Source of the DNA: Bradyrhizobium sediminis
GTDB lineage: Bacteria; Pseudomonadota; Alphaproteobacteria; Rhizobiales; Xanthobacteraceae
Reading direction: 5' to 3'
Assembly: GCF_018736105.1 (NCBI RefSeq)
Contig: NZ_CP076135.1
Location: 3,346,001 to 3,410,000, forward strand
Length of the DNA stretch: 64,000 bases
Shown here: positions 54,485-63,896 of the stretch, piece by piece
Numbering within the stretch: position 1 is the stretch's first letter
How the letters are laid out: each line of letters begins with the position of its first letter
Notes under the pieces: model-generated
What the model saw: the letters and a program-made list of their open reading frames with translations, nothing else
The model's database searches: none
What the model was told of the DNA's origin: nothing
Translations under genes and position numbers: made by a program

Positions 54485-54901
54485 CTAGGTCATGCTGCCC
54501 GGCATGAAGCAGCGGATCGTCAGCCCGAGATAGCCGCGGATCGGCCAGACCATGGTGCGGCCGACGCGGTTGGGTTCGGTAATGACGGCTTCTTCGGGCA
54601 CGTCGACCCACTCGCCTTCGATCCGCACCCGATAATGGCCGCCGCGTGACTCCCAGTCCGCATCGCTGATCGCGGTGCCGTCGGCGTCCGAACAGCAGGG
54701 CCCCCTGCCGCTCTTCAGGCTTTCGAACCACGCTTTCAGCTCGGGATTGGCATTGGCGAATTGGCCGCGGTCGCGGGCTGTCCCGACATCGGAGGCCAAC
54801 ACTGAGAGCCATATCGCACTACATACCGAGCCGCATCTTGCGGGCGCGGCGGCGGTTCCCGTTCGGCCGGATGTTTTCGTCAGTGCGTGGTCGCGGCGCA
54901 T
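54485..54901 (-). CDS. Exported hypothetical protein, N-terminus uncertain
   Basis: A 138-residue reading. The conserved part (about 46-138) has LKAWFESLKSGRGPCCSDADG, HYRVRIEGEWVDVPEEAVI and YLGLTIRCFMPGSMT, a small Cys-containing exported family that I recognise from Bradyrhizobium. The family normally has a clean signal peptide; here the head (MRRDHALTKTSGRTG..., then VCSAIWLSVLASDVGTA) is less typical, so the start or an upstream frameshift is in doubt. The listed start is the ATG at 54899-54901. Confidence 0.6.
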   Translation of the reverse strand: MRRDHALTKTSGRTGTAAAPARCGSVCSAIWLSVLASDVGTARDRGQFANANPELKAWFESLKSGRGPCCSDADGTAISDADWESRGGHYRVRIEGEWVDVPEEAVITEPNRVGRTMVWPIRGYLGLTIRCFMPGSMT

Positions 54902-55143
54902 CGCCGCCGGAATCGATCCAGTTGGTCACCTGTCCCTTGCTCCAGCACCCACCGGCCGGTGCAACAAGGGTTATGCATTTCGCGGGCCAACTTGGCCGCC
55001 GTCATCGCAGTGTTACACGATTTGGCAGAATTTGAACGTCTGCTGCCGGGTGCGGTCAAGCTGCCGCGTTGACGCTGCGTGCCCCGCTTTGGCATAACAA
55101 GTTGCCGACTCCGGGGGACGACGGGCGTCGGAATCGGAACATC

Positions 55144-55491
55144 ATGAAAAACGGATTGTATTCGATCCATGTCAGCCTGCAGGATGGCCGCACGGGCAAG
55201 GGCAGCGGCGTGATCCTGTTCCGCGACGGCAAGATCCTCGGCGGCGACGCGTATCTGTTCTACACCGGCAGCTACACGGTGAAGGACGATACCTTCAAGG
55301 GCGAGGTGCTGGTCCAGCGTCACACCTCCAGCCCGGACGCCAACCCGTTGTTCGGCGGCCCCAGTCCGGTCGGCATCGGCGTGTCCGGCACCTTCACCGA
55401 TACGCGAGGCGTCATGAACGGCACCGCGCTGGTCGGAAAGGCCAGCCAGATCTTCGGCGCGACGCTGCACAAGCTGGCCGACGTCGACTAG
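55144..55491 (+). CDS. GrlR-family regulatory-like protein
   Basis: A 115-residue protein with the eight-stranded GrlR beta-barrel pattern: MKNGLYSIHVSLQDGRTGKG, SGVILFRDGKILGGDAYLFYTGSY, and FKGEVLVQRHTSS. GrlR of enteropathogenic E. coli represses the LEE regulator by binding GrlA, but GrlR-like proteins are widespread outside type III secretion. Here no secretion genes are adjacent. The start is the ATG at 55144. It is convergent with the histidine kinase, 65 bp apart. Confidence 0.82.
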   Translation: MKNGLYSIHVSLQDGRTGKGSGVILFRDGKILGGDAYLFYTGSYTVKDDTFKGEVLVQRHTSSPDANPLFGGPSPVGIGVSGTFTDTRGVMNGTALVGKASQIFGATLHKLADVD

Positions 55492-55556
55492 CCAATTCCT
55501 TCCTGGCTGCGCGTATTCCGATCGCCGAACCTCTATCCCCTCTTGCGAAATGCGCG

Positions 55557-58229
55557 TCATTCCGCCGCCTGCTCCAGCGGCGCGACCCGGGGCAGGATGA
55601 TCTGGATCCGCGTGCCGCCGCCCGGCTCCGAATCGAGGTCGAGCCGGCCGCCCAGCCGGTTAGTCACGATGCTGTAGACGATATGCAGGCCGAGCCCGGT
55701 GCCGCCCTGGTCGCGGCGGGTGGTGAAGAACGGATCGAACGCGCGGCGCCGGACGTCGAGGCTCATGCCGATTCCATTGTCGGAGAAGATGATCTCGACA
55801 TTGTCCTTGCCGGACTCCCGCACCTGGATATCGACCTGCCCGGCCTTGCCGTCCGGAAAGGCGTGCGCCACCGAATTGAGGAACAGGTTGGTGAGCACCT
55901 GGCCGTAAGGCCCGGGATAGGAGTTCATGGTGAGGTTGGGCTGGCAGTCGACGGTCAGCGTCAGATTATGCTTTCGCAGACCCGGCCGCAGGCTCATCAC
56001 CACCTGCTCGGTGAGATCGCCGAGGTCGAAGGTGCGCTGATCCGAGTAGTTGCGGTCGGCTGCGACCTGCTTGAACGAGGTGATCAGTTCGGCGGCGCGG
56101 TTGAGATTGGCCACCAGCTGCGAGGAGGCATCGCGGCTGGCCTCGAGGAAATCGGTCAGGCTCGACCGCCGGAGATCGCCCCGGGCGACTTCGGCGGAGA
56201 ACAAGGCGGTCTTGCGCTCCAGCGACGAGGCCACAGTCAGGCTGATGCCGACTGGGTTGTTGACCTCGTGGGCGACGCCCGCCACCAGCCGCCCGAGGGC
56301 AGCGAGCTTTTCCGCCTCGATCAGCGAATTCTGGGTCTCGCGCAGATTGCGCAGCGCCGCTTCCGCCGCGTCCTTGGCCTTGCGCATTTCCAGTTCGCCG
56401 CGCTTGCGCTCGCCGATATCGAGCGCGACGGTGACGATGTTTTCGATCTCGCCTTCGGCATTCAGCAGCGGAAGCTTGTTGACCAGCCATTGCCGCATGT
56501 TGCCCGAGGAATCCTTATATTCCTCCTCGTAGAATCCGAGTTCCCTGCCCGCTTCCAGCACCCGCTTGTCGTGCTCATCGGTCTTTTCCGCGCCGTAGCG
56601 CGACATCAGGTCGGTGGTGGTGCGGCCGATCGCATCCACAGGCTCGACGCCGAAGATGCCGGCCATGTAGCGATTCATCAGGACGTAGCGAAGCTCCTTG
56701 TCCTTGACGTTGATGACGGCGGGCACGGTGTCGATCACCTGTTGCAGCAGCCGCCGACCTTCGGCAATCGCGTCTTCGGCGCGCTTCTGATCGGTGATAT
56801 CGCGCACCGTCCCTTCATAGCGGACGATCTTGCCGGCTTCGTCGCGGGCGACGGTTGCGCTGTCGGAAAGCCAGAGCACCCGGCCGTCGCGGGCGCGAAC
56901 CTGATACTCGAACTCGCGCACCATGCCGTCGCGCTGCATCAGCGCCTGATATTCAGCCCGCGCCGCCGGATGCACGTAGACCGCATTTGCGACGTCGCTG
57001 ATGCCATCGATCAGGTCCTGCGGCGTGTCGTACCCCATCATCCGCGCCAGCGCCGGATTGGCGTTGAGCAACGCGCCGCCCGGCGTCGTCACGTAGATCC
57101 CGTCGACCGAACCCTCGAACAGCTTGCGATAGCTTTCCTCGGCAAGGCGCTGCTCGGCCAATGCGCGCACCGCCGCCTCGCGCGCCGCATCGGCGTCGAC
57201 CAGCGTGCGGCGGAATACTTCGGCGGCTCGCGCGATATCGCCGATCTCGTTTTCCACGTCGGTGGCGGGGATCGAGGTGTCTTTCTTGCCCGCCGCTAGC
57301 GCCCGGATCGAGGCCGAGATCGAGGCGAGCGGCCGGACAGTCCGCCGCACCACGACCGCCGCCGCCCACAGCCCGATCAGGACGCCGGCAGTACCAAGAA
57401 CGATGCTCTGCCATTTGGCCTCGGCCAGCGTCCGCGCGAAATCGCGGGACAGCACGCGGCCGCGGCGTTCGCTGACGTCGCGCAACAGTTCGGTGACGCG
57501 CTGGATCAGGCGGCCTTCGGAGCCGAGCACTTCCCTGTCGATATCCGCGATCTGGCGTTCGCGGATCGAGATCGCGATGATTGCTTCGGCGTAATTGTCG
57601 ACGGCGGCGCGCAGCTTGCGATCCGGGATCGTCAGCGCCCGCATGCTTTGCGCCGCCTGCTCGGCGGCCGACGGATTGCGCGCCAACAGCGCCGAGGCGA
57701 TGCGGCTTTGGGTCTGGAACAAGGTCGAGGCGATCACCGGATCGGGGGTTCCGGCGATCGCCGAATCGAAACCTTCGCGCAGCGGTGGCAGGCCGACGAT
57801 CAGTTCGGCGCGCCGGTTGATCAGCGACGAAATGCGTTCGATGCCGTTGCGATAGGTTGTCAATCGCGCGGTAACGCCGTCGATCATGTCCTGCTGCTCC
57901 GGCGCAAGCTCCAGCCGGGTCTTCTTCAGGATCTCGCTGAGCGCCGAAGCCGCGTCGCCGACCTGGGTCGATTGCGTGCCGGGATCGGTGACGAAGTCGC
58001 GCGCCGCAAGGCGCAATTCGTTCATCCGGCGGTCGATGTCCTGCGCGAGGTCGCCGACGCTCTGCAGCCGCTGCAGTTCGGCAAAGGTCGAATCGATGTG
58101 GCGGATGGCGACCACGCTGGCGATGCTGGTGATCGTGATCACGGCCAGCACCAGCAGGAAACTGCCAAATGTCAGCTGACCGATCGAGAGCGAGAACGAC
58201 CTTGGCTTTTGCGGCGCTTCGGAAGGCAT
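55557..58229 (-). CDS. Membrane sensor histidine kinase with HAMP and two PAS domains
   Basis: An 890-residue inner-membrane kinase. TM1 (about 20-40), a helical periplasmic sensor (about 45-280), TM2 (about 285-307), HAMP (about 308-365), two PAS/PAC regions (about 385-510 and 515-635), a dimerisation helix with phospho-acceptor His in LVAGVAHEVNNP and an HATPase (N box NLFLNSVAHAF, G1 DNGIGM, G2 GGTGLGLHIV). This belongs to the HisKA_4-like class. No response-regulator gene is adjacent, so its partner is elsewhere. The start is the ATG at 58227-58229. Confidence 0.94.
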   Translation of the reverse strand: MPSEAPQKPRSFSLSIGQLTFGSFLLVLAVITITSIASVVAIRHIDSTFAELQRLQSVGDLAQDIDRRMNELRLAARDFVTDPGTQSTQVGDAASALSEILKKTRLELAPEQQDMIDGVTARLTTYRNGIERISSLINRRAELIVGLPPLREGFDSAIAGTPDPVIASTLFQTQSRIASALLARNPSAAEQAAQSMRALTIPDRKLRAAVDNYAEAIIAISIRERQIADIDREVLGSEGRLIQRVTELLRDVSERRGRVLSRDFARTLAEAKWQSIVLGTAGVLIGLWAAAVVVRRTVRPLASISASIRALAAGKKDTSIPATDVENEIGDIARAAEVFRRTLVDADAAREAAVRALAEQRLAEESYRKLFEGSVDGIYVTTPGGALLNANPALARMMGYDTPQDLIDGISDVANAVYVHPAARAEYQALMQRDGMVREFEYQVRARDGRVLWLSDSATVARDEAGKIVRYEGTVRDITDQKRAEDAIAEGRRLLQQVIDTVPAVINVKDKELRYVLMNRYMAGIFGVEPVDAIGRTTTDLMSRYGAEKTDEHDKRVLEAGRELGFYEEEYKDSSGNMRQWLVNKLPLLNAEGEIENIVTVALDIGERKRGELEMRKAKDAAEAALRNLRETQNSLIEAEKLAALGRLVAGVAHEVNNPVGISLTVASSLERKTALFSAEVARGDLRRSSLTDFLEASRDASSQLVANLNRAAELITSFKQVAADRNYSDQRTFDLGDLTEQVVMSLRPGLRKHNLTLTVDCQPNLTMNSYPGPYGQVLTNLFLNSVAHAFPDGKAGQVDIQVRESGKDNVEIIFSDNGIGMSLDVRRRAFDPFFTTRRDQGGTGLGLHIVYSIVTNRLGGRLDLDSEPGGGTRIQIILPRVAPLEQAAE

Positions 58230-58462
58230 GGTTATTGAGACCGGCTCCAATCAGACGCCCAATATACGATGGATTGGAGGCCGGGGGGAACATGCTCGAT
58301 CCCCCCGCGCCGCCCTGACCGTCTTTTTGGCGCTTTCGCAAGCTCCGGGTCTGCCGGCAGCCGCCGCAGCGGCGTCGGCCGCCCGCTTGCGAGGTCCGCC
58401 CACGCCGGTATGATCGCCCCGACCAAGAGGCGCATCGAGCGCCCGCGACAGCAGGGAGAGCT

Positions 58463-60031
58463 ATGATGAATGTGACCCAGGGCCTGCGCAGGGTGCTGCA
58501 GACCAACCGCGAGGGCATCGCCACCGTCGACGGCGATCGCCGCCGCACCTGGTGCGAGATCGGCGAGCGCGTCGCAAGGCTCGCGGGCGGGTTGCAGCAG
58601 CTCGGCGTCAAGCGCGGCGATCGGGTCGCGGTGCTGATGCTCAATTCCGACCGCTACCTCGAACTCTATCTCGGCATCCCCTGGGCAGGCGCCGTGATCG
58701 TCCCTACCAACATCCGCTGGAGCCACGCTGAGATCGAGGACTCCCTGCACGACTGCCGTGCTTCGGTGCTCGTCGTCGACAAGGCCTTTGCCGCGATGGG
58801 CGTCGAGTTGGCGAAAGCCGTGACGATGAAGCTGATCTATGCCGATGACGACCAGGGACCGTCGGAGGCGCAGCATTACGAGAAACTGATCGCCGCGAGC
58901 GCGCCCGTTCCGGACGCGATGGCCTCGCGCGAGGATCTGGCCGGCATCTTCTACACCGGCGGCACCACCGGCCGTTCCAAGGGCGTGATGCTGAGCCACG
59001 CCAACATCGCCTGCAACGCGCTGCACATGCTGAGCGAGGGCCTGTTGCCTGACGGCACGGTCTATCTCAACGCCGCGCCGATGTTTCACCTCGCCAATGG
59101 CAGCGCGATGTTCGCTTCGCTGATTGGCGGCGGCACCAATGTGATCATCCGGACCTTCAGCCCGGAACTGGTGATCGCCGCGATCGAGAAGGAGAAGGTC
59201 ACGGCCACCTTGCTGGTGCCGACCATGATCCAGATGCTGACCGATCATCCCGCCTTCAAGACCGCCGACCTGTCGTCGCTGAAGCGCATCATGTACGGCG
59301 CCTCCCCGATCAGCGAAGCCTTGCTGAATCGCGCCATGGCCGGAATGCCCGGCACCGCGTTCCACCAGCTTTACGGCATGACCGAACTGTCGCCGCTGGC
59401 GACGCATCTGAACTGGGAACAGCACACCAGCGAAGATGCGAAGAAGAAGAACCGGCAGCGCGCCTGCGGCCGCGCCGCGATCGGCTGCGAGGTCAGGATC
59501 GTCGATGCCGACCACAAGCCGGTCGCAACGGGCGTGGTCGGCGAAGTCGCGGTGCGCGGCGACAACGTGATGATGGGTTACTGGGAGCGGCCGGAAGAAA
59601 CCGCCAGGGCGGTGATCGACGGCTGGATGCATACCGGCGACGGCGGCTACATGGACGACGAAGGCTTCGTCTATCTGGTCGATCGCGTGAAGGACATGAT
59701 CATTTCCGGCGGCGAGAACGTCTATTCGATGGAAGTCGAGAACGTCATCGCCCAGCATCCGGCAGTTTCGCAATGCGCCGTGATCGGGATCCCGAGCGAG
59801 CAATGGGGCGAGACCGTGCATGCCTTCGTGATCCCCAAGGCCGGCGCCAGCGTCAACGCCGCTGAGATCATCGCGTTCTGCAAGGAGCGGATTGCCGGCT
59901 ACAAATGCCCGCGCAGCGTCGACGTCAGGACCGAACCGTTCCCGCTTTCCGGCGCCGGCAAGGTGCTCAAGCGCGAATTGCGCCGGCTTCACGCGGAGGA
60001 CGGCGCGCCGATGCAGGCGAAGGCGGGGTAA
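58463..60031 (+). CDS. AMP-dependent acyl-CoA synthetase / ligase (ANL superfamily)
   Basis: A 522-residue enzyme that adenylates a carboxylic acid and transfers it to coenzyme A. The P-loop YTGGTTGRSKG is at 164-174, the A5 motif QLYGMTELSP near 305-314, A8 region GDGGYMDDEGFVYLVDRVKDM near 395-420, and the A10 catalytic Lys in GAGKVLKREL close to residue 505. Chain-length specificity is not evident; medium/long-chain or aryl substrates are possible. GGGAGAGCT precedes the ATG codons at 58463 and 58466. It stands alone. Confidence 0.94.
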   Translation: MMNVTQGLRRVLQTNREGIATVDGDRRRTWCEIGERVARLAGGLQQLGVKRGDRVAVLMLNSDRYLELYLGIPWAGAVIVPTNIRWSHAEIEDSLHDCRASVLVVDKAFAAMGVELAKAVTMKLIYADDDQGPSEAQHYEKLIAASAPVPDAMASREDLAGIFYTGGTTGRSKGVMLSHANIACNALHMLSEGLLPDGTVYLNAAPMFHLANGSAMFASLIGGGTNVIIRTFSPELVIAAIEKEKVTATLLVPTMIQMLTDHPAFKTADLSSLKRIMYGASPISEALLNRAMAGMPGTAFHQLYGMTELSPLATHLNWEQHTSEDAKKKNRQRACGRAAIGCEVRIVDADHKPVATGVVGEVAVRGDNVMMGYWERPEETARAVIDGWMHTGDGGYMDDEGFVYLVDRVKDMIISGGENVYSMEVENVIAQHPAVSQCAVIGIPSEQWGETVHAFVIPKAGASVNAAEIIAFCKERIAGYKCPRSVDVRTEPFPLSGAGKVLKRELRRLHAEDGAPMQAKAG

Positions 60032-60064
60032 TTGTTTTGGCGTCATTGCGAGCGAAGTGAAACC

Positions 60065-60154
60065 CGTAGGGTGGGCAAAGGCGCGCTTTGCGCCGTGCCC
60101 ACCATTTTCTCACCTTGACCAAGGTGGGCACGCTGCGCTTTTGCCCACCCTACG
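60065..60154. repeat. Nested palindromic repeat
   Basis: Outer arms CGTAGGGTGGGCAAA / TTTTGCCCACCCTACG and inner arms GTGCCCACC / GGTGGGCAC give a long cruciform-capable element of 90 bp. It is a common Bradyrhizobium intergenic type. Confidence 0.75.
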
Positions 60155-60189
60155 ACTTCAAACGCAACTTCGCGATCTCGCAGCGCGAT

Positions 60190-60760
60190 CCGCCCGAGGT
60201 TTGCTCTGAATTCCTTACCCTCTTGATCGGAGGGCGCAGGGAATGCCGGGCGCCCGATGCGCCCGATAGCCGCGTGTGCAATGGTAGTAGGTAGAACACA
60301 CACGCGTTAGTCAGGTCACACCGGTATCACCCGGCATTCCCCACGCAATGGTTTACGGCTTATACGTGATCTCCCCGGCGACCGGGCTTTCTTGCCACCG
60401 TCGCCCCTGAGAAGCTTGCTTCTCAAGAACTTGACACCAGCGTCGGGGTGTCAGGACCACACGACTTCGCCGTCCGCTTCAGGCGCTCTCGTCAGTCGCA
60501 CCATCCGCGTCCACCGCAACCCGCCCAACGTTCGTGACGATGGCCAACGCCCCTCTTGATAGGACGGGATGACTACTCATATAGCCTGATTTCCATTTCG
60601 GAAAAACAGAAATATCTTTTCCGAACAGGCTGGACAAGCCGGCGACAGACCGCGGCACTGATTTGCCCGTCGGGTAGTCACAGAGCAAATCGGCAGGGCG
60701 GATTGACCCATCGGTCGCACAAACCGCGGCCCGATGATCGAAAGTCAAAGCAACCAACGT
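60190..60760. repeat. Long dispersed Bradyrhizobium repeat with several hairpins
   Basis: Contains GAGAAGC-TT-GCTTCTC (perfect dyad), TGACACC...GGTGTCA and GGCGAC...GTCGCC stems, then a block whose minus-strand translation reads RGALAIVTNVGRVAVDADG, a sequence I recognise from many spurious Bradyrhizobium annotations. Boundaries are approximate. It looks like a multi-copy element with RNA-like structure. Confidence 0.6.
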
Positions 60761-60766
60761 GACATC

Positions 60767-61531
60767 TCAGCGCTGGGCCGCCTCCAGGCCCTTCAACAAT
60801 TCCGACGGCATCATGCCGAACATGTCGCGGAACGCGGTGCTGAAATGCGCCGAGCTTGCAAAGCCCGCGGCGTGGGCCGCTTCGGTCAGCGACATGCCAT
60901 CCTGGAACGCCGCGACCGCCGCGCCCATGCGATTCCAAAGCCGGTAACGCCGCAGCGGCACGCCGGTCTCCGCCTTGAACAAATGAAGGAAACGCGACGC
61001 CGAAAGCCCCGCGCATGCCCCGAGTTCCGCCATCGAGTGCGATCGACACGGTTGGTCGCGCATGCGACGCAGCGCCGAAAGAATGCGAACGTCTGGATCG
61101 GCGCGCACGCCGATGCCGAGCAATTCCATGAGCGCCTTCCGTCCGTCGCCATCGGCGATGCGGCCTTCCGCAAGCCTGGTCAGAACCCCGATCACGGCGG
61201 CCTCCCCGATCAGGTCGAAGGCAGCGCGAGGCGAGACGTCCTGCATCCGCGCCTTGAGCGCCGCCAGATCGCGGCTGAGCGGATCGACATAGAGAAATGC
61301 CATCGGCCCGCCGGCCATGCGGAGGTGATGCAGCGTGTTCGGTGGGATCAGGACGCTGCGCGCGGAGCGCCAGGCTCCATCAGGCTTTGCGGGATCGCCG
61401 GCCACTTCCAGCTTCCCATCGAGCGCGACCGCCAGCACAGCGGTGGCATTGCGGTGCGGCGTCAATCCGAAAGCCGGCCCGAGATAGAGCACGCGCGGCC
61501 CCCAGCCGATCAATTTTGCCCTCGCAACCAT
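60767..61531 (-). CDS. AraC-family transcriptional regulator
   Basis: A 254-residue regulator: N-terminal cupin-like ligand-binding half (about 10-110; LTPHRNATAVLAVALDGKLEV, PPNTLHHLRMAGGPMAFLYVD) and C-terminal AraC-type double helix-turn-helix (about 155-250; MAELGACAGLSASRFLHLF, then SLTEAAHAAGFASSAHFSTAF). It is divergent from the SnoaL-like gene, 78 bp away, a likely target. The start is the ATG at 61529-61531. Confidence 0.93.
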   Translation of the reverse strand: MVARAKLIGWGPRVLYLGPAFGLTPHRNATAVLAVALDGKLEVAGDPAKPDGAWRSARSVLIPPNTLHHLRMAGGPMAFLYVDPLSRDLAALKARMQDVSPRAAFDLIGEAAVIGVLTRLAEGRIADGDGRKALMELLGIGVRADPDVRILSALRRMRDQPCRSHSMAELGACAGLSASRFLHLFKAETGVPLRRYRLWNRMGAAVAAFQDGMSLTEAAHAAGFASSAHFSTAFRDMFGMMPSELLKGLEAAQR

Positions 61532-61609
61532 GCCGATAGCCAGTTTCTGAAAGCGCCGGATATTCCCTGCGGCCTATGTCGAATGCGCCCCTACAGAGGA
61601 CAGCAATCC

Positions 61610-62032
61610 ATGGAAAGTTCAAGTACGGCAGCCAGCAATCATCCGGCTGGCGACCCCATCCGTCAGGCGGTCTCGCGCTATGCGGCGGCATGGTTGTCCG
61701 GCGACCGTCAGGCGATAGCGGCAAGCTATCATGACGACTTCACCCTGCACTATTTCGGCGGCAATCCGCTGGCCGGGGTGCACCGGGGCAAGCCGGCGGC
61801 ACTTGCCGTTCTTGCGGAGGTCACCCGCCGCACCAATCGAAAGCTGCTCGGCATTGTCGATATCATGGTTGGGCCCGAGCGCGGCGCATTACTGGCTCGC
61901 GAACTGTTCAGCCGCGACGGAAGGACTGCCGAGGTGGAGCGCCTGCTGGTCTACAGCGTTCGCGACGGGCTGTTGTGGCAATGCTGGGTCTATGATCAGG
62001 ATCAGGCGCTGGTGGATTCGTTTCTCGCCTAG
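61610..62032 (+). CDS. SnoaL-like (NTF2-fold) protein
   Basis: A 140-residue NTF2-fold protein. The pattern DPIRQAVSRYAAAWLSGDRQA, IAASYHDDFTLHYFGGNPLAG and ALLARELFSRDGRTAEVERL is typical of SnoaL/ketosteroid-isomerase-like proteins, in which Asp and His line a pocket for small hydrophobic substrates. The reaction is unknown. GAGGA stands about 9 bases before the ATG at 61610. Divergent from the AraC gene; its stop overlaps the end of the convergent DMT gene by 4 bp. Confidence 0.85.
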   Translation: MESSSTAASNHPAGDPIRQAVSRYAAAWLSGDRQAIAASYHDDFTLHYFGGNPLAGVHRGKPAALAVLAEVTRRTNRKLLGIVDIMVGPERGALLARELFSRDGRTAEVERLLVYSVRDGLLWQCWVYDQDQALVDSFLA

Positions 62033-62928
62033 GAAAATCGCCCTGCTGCTGATATCGCGGCCTTCCGCGCCGGTATCGTCATCGCGGCTACGCCGATCAC
62101 GACGCAGCCGAGGCCGATCCACGCTGTCGCGGACAGCGTTTCACCGAGAAACACCACGCCGACCGCGACGCCGATCGGCACCCGCAAATAGGCCTGCGCC
62201 GTGGTGCCGACCGAACCCAGCGTCTGGATCAGCCGGAAATAGATCACGAAGGCCAGCGCGGTGGAGAACACGGCCAGCGCAAGCAGCGCCCAGATCGAAC
62301 TCATCGACGGCGCCAGCGTCCATGGCCGGTCCACCGCCAGGCTGACGGGAATCAGGATCGCCGCGCCACACAACAGCGAGCCGGCGGCCGGCGCCATCGG
62401 ATCGAGGCCCTTGAAGCCGCGGCCGAAGATCGCAGCACCCGCATAGCAGATTGCCGCCAGCACAGTCACCACTTGCGAGACCAGCTGCTCGCCCAATCCA
62501 CCGAGCCCCTGCACGCCGACGATCAGGCAGATGCCGGCCATCCCGGCCCCGACGCCAAGCAGTTTTCGCGGTGTCAGCGTCTCATGATGCGTGACGGCGA
62601 GCGTGAGAAAGAAGGTGAAGATCGGCGACGTCGAGTTGAGGATGGTGGCGAGACCCGCATCGAGCGCGCGCTCGCCCCAGGCCAGCATGGTCCAGGGGAT
62701 CACGCTGTTGAGGCAGGCCTGGAACAGGAATCGCCGCCAGGTGGCGGCATCCGCCGGCAGGCGTATCCCGCGCCAGCCCATGATGACGATGAGCAGCAGC
62801 CCGGCGATCAGGGTGCGCGCGGCGATCAGGGTAACCGGCGGAATCGTCGCCACGCCGAGCCGGATGAACGTGTAGGACGCGCCCCACAGTGTCGCGAGAA
62901 CCAAGAGCAGCGCCAGCTCGATGGCCAT
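62029..62928 (-). CDS. EamA-type (DMT superfamily) transporter
   Basis: A 299-residue inner-membrane carrier with about ten hydrophobic segments in two EamA halves (LLLVLATLWGASYTFIRLG near the N-terminus; ICYAGAAIFGRGFKGLD at the start of the second). FSTALAFVIYFRLIQTLGSVGTTAQAYL is the usual DMT signature. The cargo is unknown. The start is the ATG at 62926-62928; a 69-codon upstream extension is Arg-rich and rejected. The alpha/beta hydrolase gene precedes it by 35 bp on the same strand, so an operon is likely. Confidence 0.9.
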   Translation of the reverse strand: MAIELALLLVLATLWGASYTFIRLGVATIPPVTLIAARTLIAGLLLIVIMGWRGIRLPADAATWRRFLFQACLNSVIPWTMLAWGERALDAGLATILNSTSPIFTFFLTLAVTHHETLTPRKLLGVGAGMAGICLIVGVQGLGGLGEQLVSQVVTVLAAICYAGAAIFGRGFKGLDPMAPAAGSLLCGAAILIPVSLAVDRPWTLAPSMSSIWALLALAVFSTALAFVIYFRLIQTLGSVGTTAQAYLRVPIGVAVGVVFLGETLSATAWIGLGCVVIGVAAMTIPARKAAISAAGRFS

Positions 62929-62963
62929 GTTGGGCTGGCGCACAGCCGCCGGGTTGGTGCCGG

Positions 62964-63896
62964 TCACGCCGTCGGCCTCAAGAGCCAGTCGGCGGCTGCC
63001 GCAAACAGCCCTTCGCGGCCAAGTTCGAGATGCATCAGGTGGGTCGCCGCCGGGATGACGACGTCGGCTTTTTCCTTCGCGCCGAGCGTATCGATCAGCG
63101 AGGCGGCATCGGCGTCGCGGCAGAGATTGTCCCAAGCGCCGCGGACGATCAGCAAGGGTGCAACGACGCGGCGCGGATCATAGGCCAGTTGGCCCGACAT
63201 CGCCGCGATGATGTCGGCCTGCGGGCCGTTCGGAATCCTCACCGCCGGCGGCGTCCGGCATCCCGCATCGGGATCCGTCGCCAGCCAGGTCGGGCCCCAT
63301 TGGGCCAGCTCCGGTTCGATAAGGACCGGCGGATGATCTGGCGGCACATCCTCGACGAACCGTTTCAACTGGTCCGCGACCGATACGTCCCGCCATGCGC
63401 CGATCTGGCCGGGCGATGGCAGTCCTTCGATCCGCCGTTGTGCGATCGGGCCGAAAAATACGAGGCGTCCGACGGCCTCGGGACGGTCGCCGGCAAACAG
63501 TCCGGCGGCCATGGTGCCCCAGGAGTGTGCGACGACATGAACCTGCGCACCGTTTCGCGCCTTGCGGATGTGATCGATCACCGTGCCGATTTGAAAGGCG
63601 GCCTCCGGCGCACGGCCGAACGGCGGGTTGGCTTGCGCCGGCCCGTTCATCGCCGCGGGACGCGTCGAATCCCCGAAGCCCGCGAAGTCGAAAGCCCAGA
63701 CGTCGAAGCCGCGATCATGCAGCTGGTCGGCCCATGACAGCCCGCCGAAACGGTAGCCCACCGACAGCGCCGACGGGAACGTCGCACCGTGCACGTAGAG
63801 TACGGGATCGCCCCCGCCCGGCCAGCGGCGGAGCAGCAGCGTGTCGGCCTCCTCGCCGCCGGGAAGGTTCAGATAGGTTTGCGCTGAGTCAGCCAC
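62964..63896 (-). CDS. Alpha/beta hydrolase
   Basis: A 310-residue cytoplasmic alpha/beta-hydrolase. The nucleophile elbow is AHSWGT with Ser125. The oxyanion region YVHGAT (near 34-39), the acid-bearing strand and the catalytic His in PAATHLMHLE are present. The start is a GTG at 63894-63896 with GAGGAG about 6 bases upstream. It probably forms an operon with the downstream DMT transporter (35-bp gap). The substrate is unknown. Confidence 0.9.
   Translation of the reverse strand: MADSAQTYLNLPGGEEADTLLLRRWPGGGDPVLYVHGATFPSALSVGYRFGGLSWADQLHDRGFDVWAFDFAGFGDSTRPAAMNGPAQANPPFGRAPEAAFQIGTVIDHIRKARNGAQVHVVAHSWGTMAAGLFAGDRPEAVGRLVFFGPIAQRRIEGLPSPGQIGAWRDVSVADQLKRFVEDVPPDHPPVLIEPELAQWGPTWLATDPDAGCRTPPAVRIPNGPQADIIAAMSGQLAYDPRRVVAPLLIVRGAWDNLCRDADAASLIDTLGAKEKADVVIPAATHLMHLELGREGLFAAAADWLLRPTA

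Larger units (their letters stand above)
60032..60766. other. Gene-free repeat region
   Basis: About 735 bp between the acyl-CoA synthetase and an AraC-type regulator. It is made of two dispersed repeats (60065-60154 and about 60190-60760, listed separately). ORFs here are well-known spurious translations. I support no gene. Confidence 0.6.

Noticed and set aside
60479..60757. A 92-codon minus-strand frame
   Set aside because: Its translation is a known spurious product of a dispersed Bradyrhizobium repeat.
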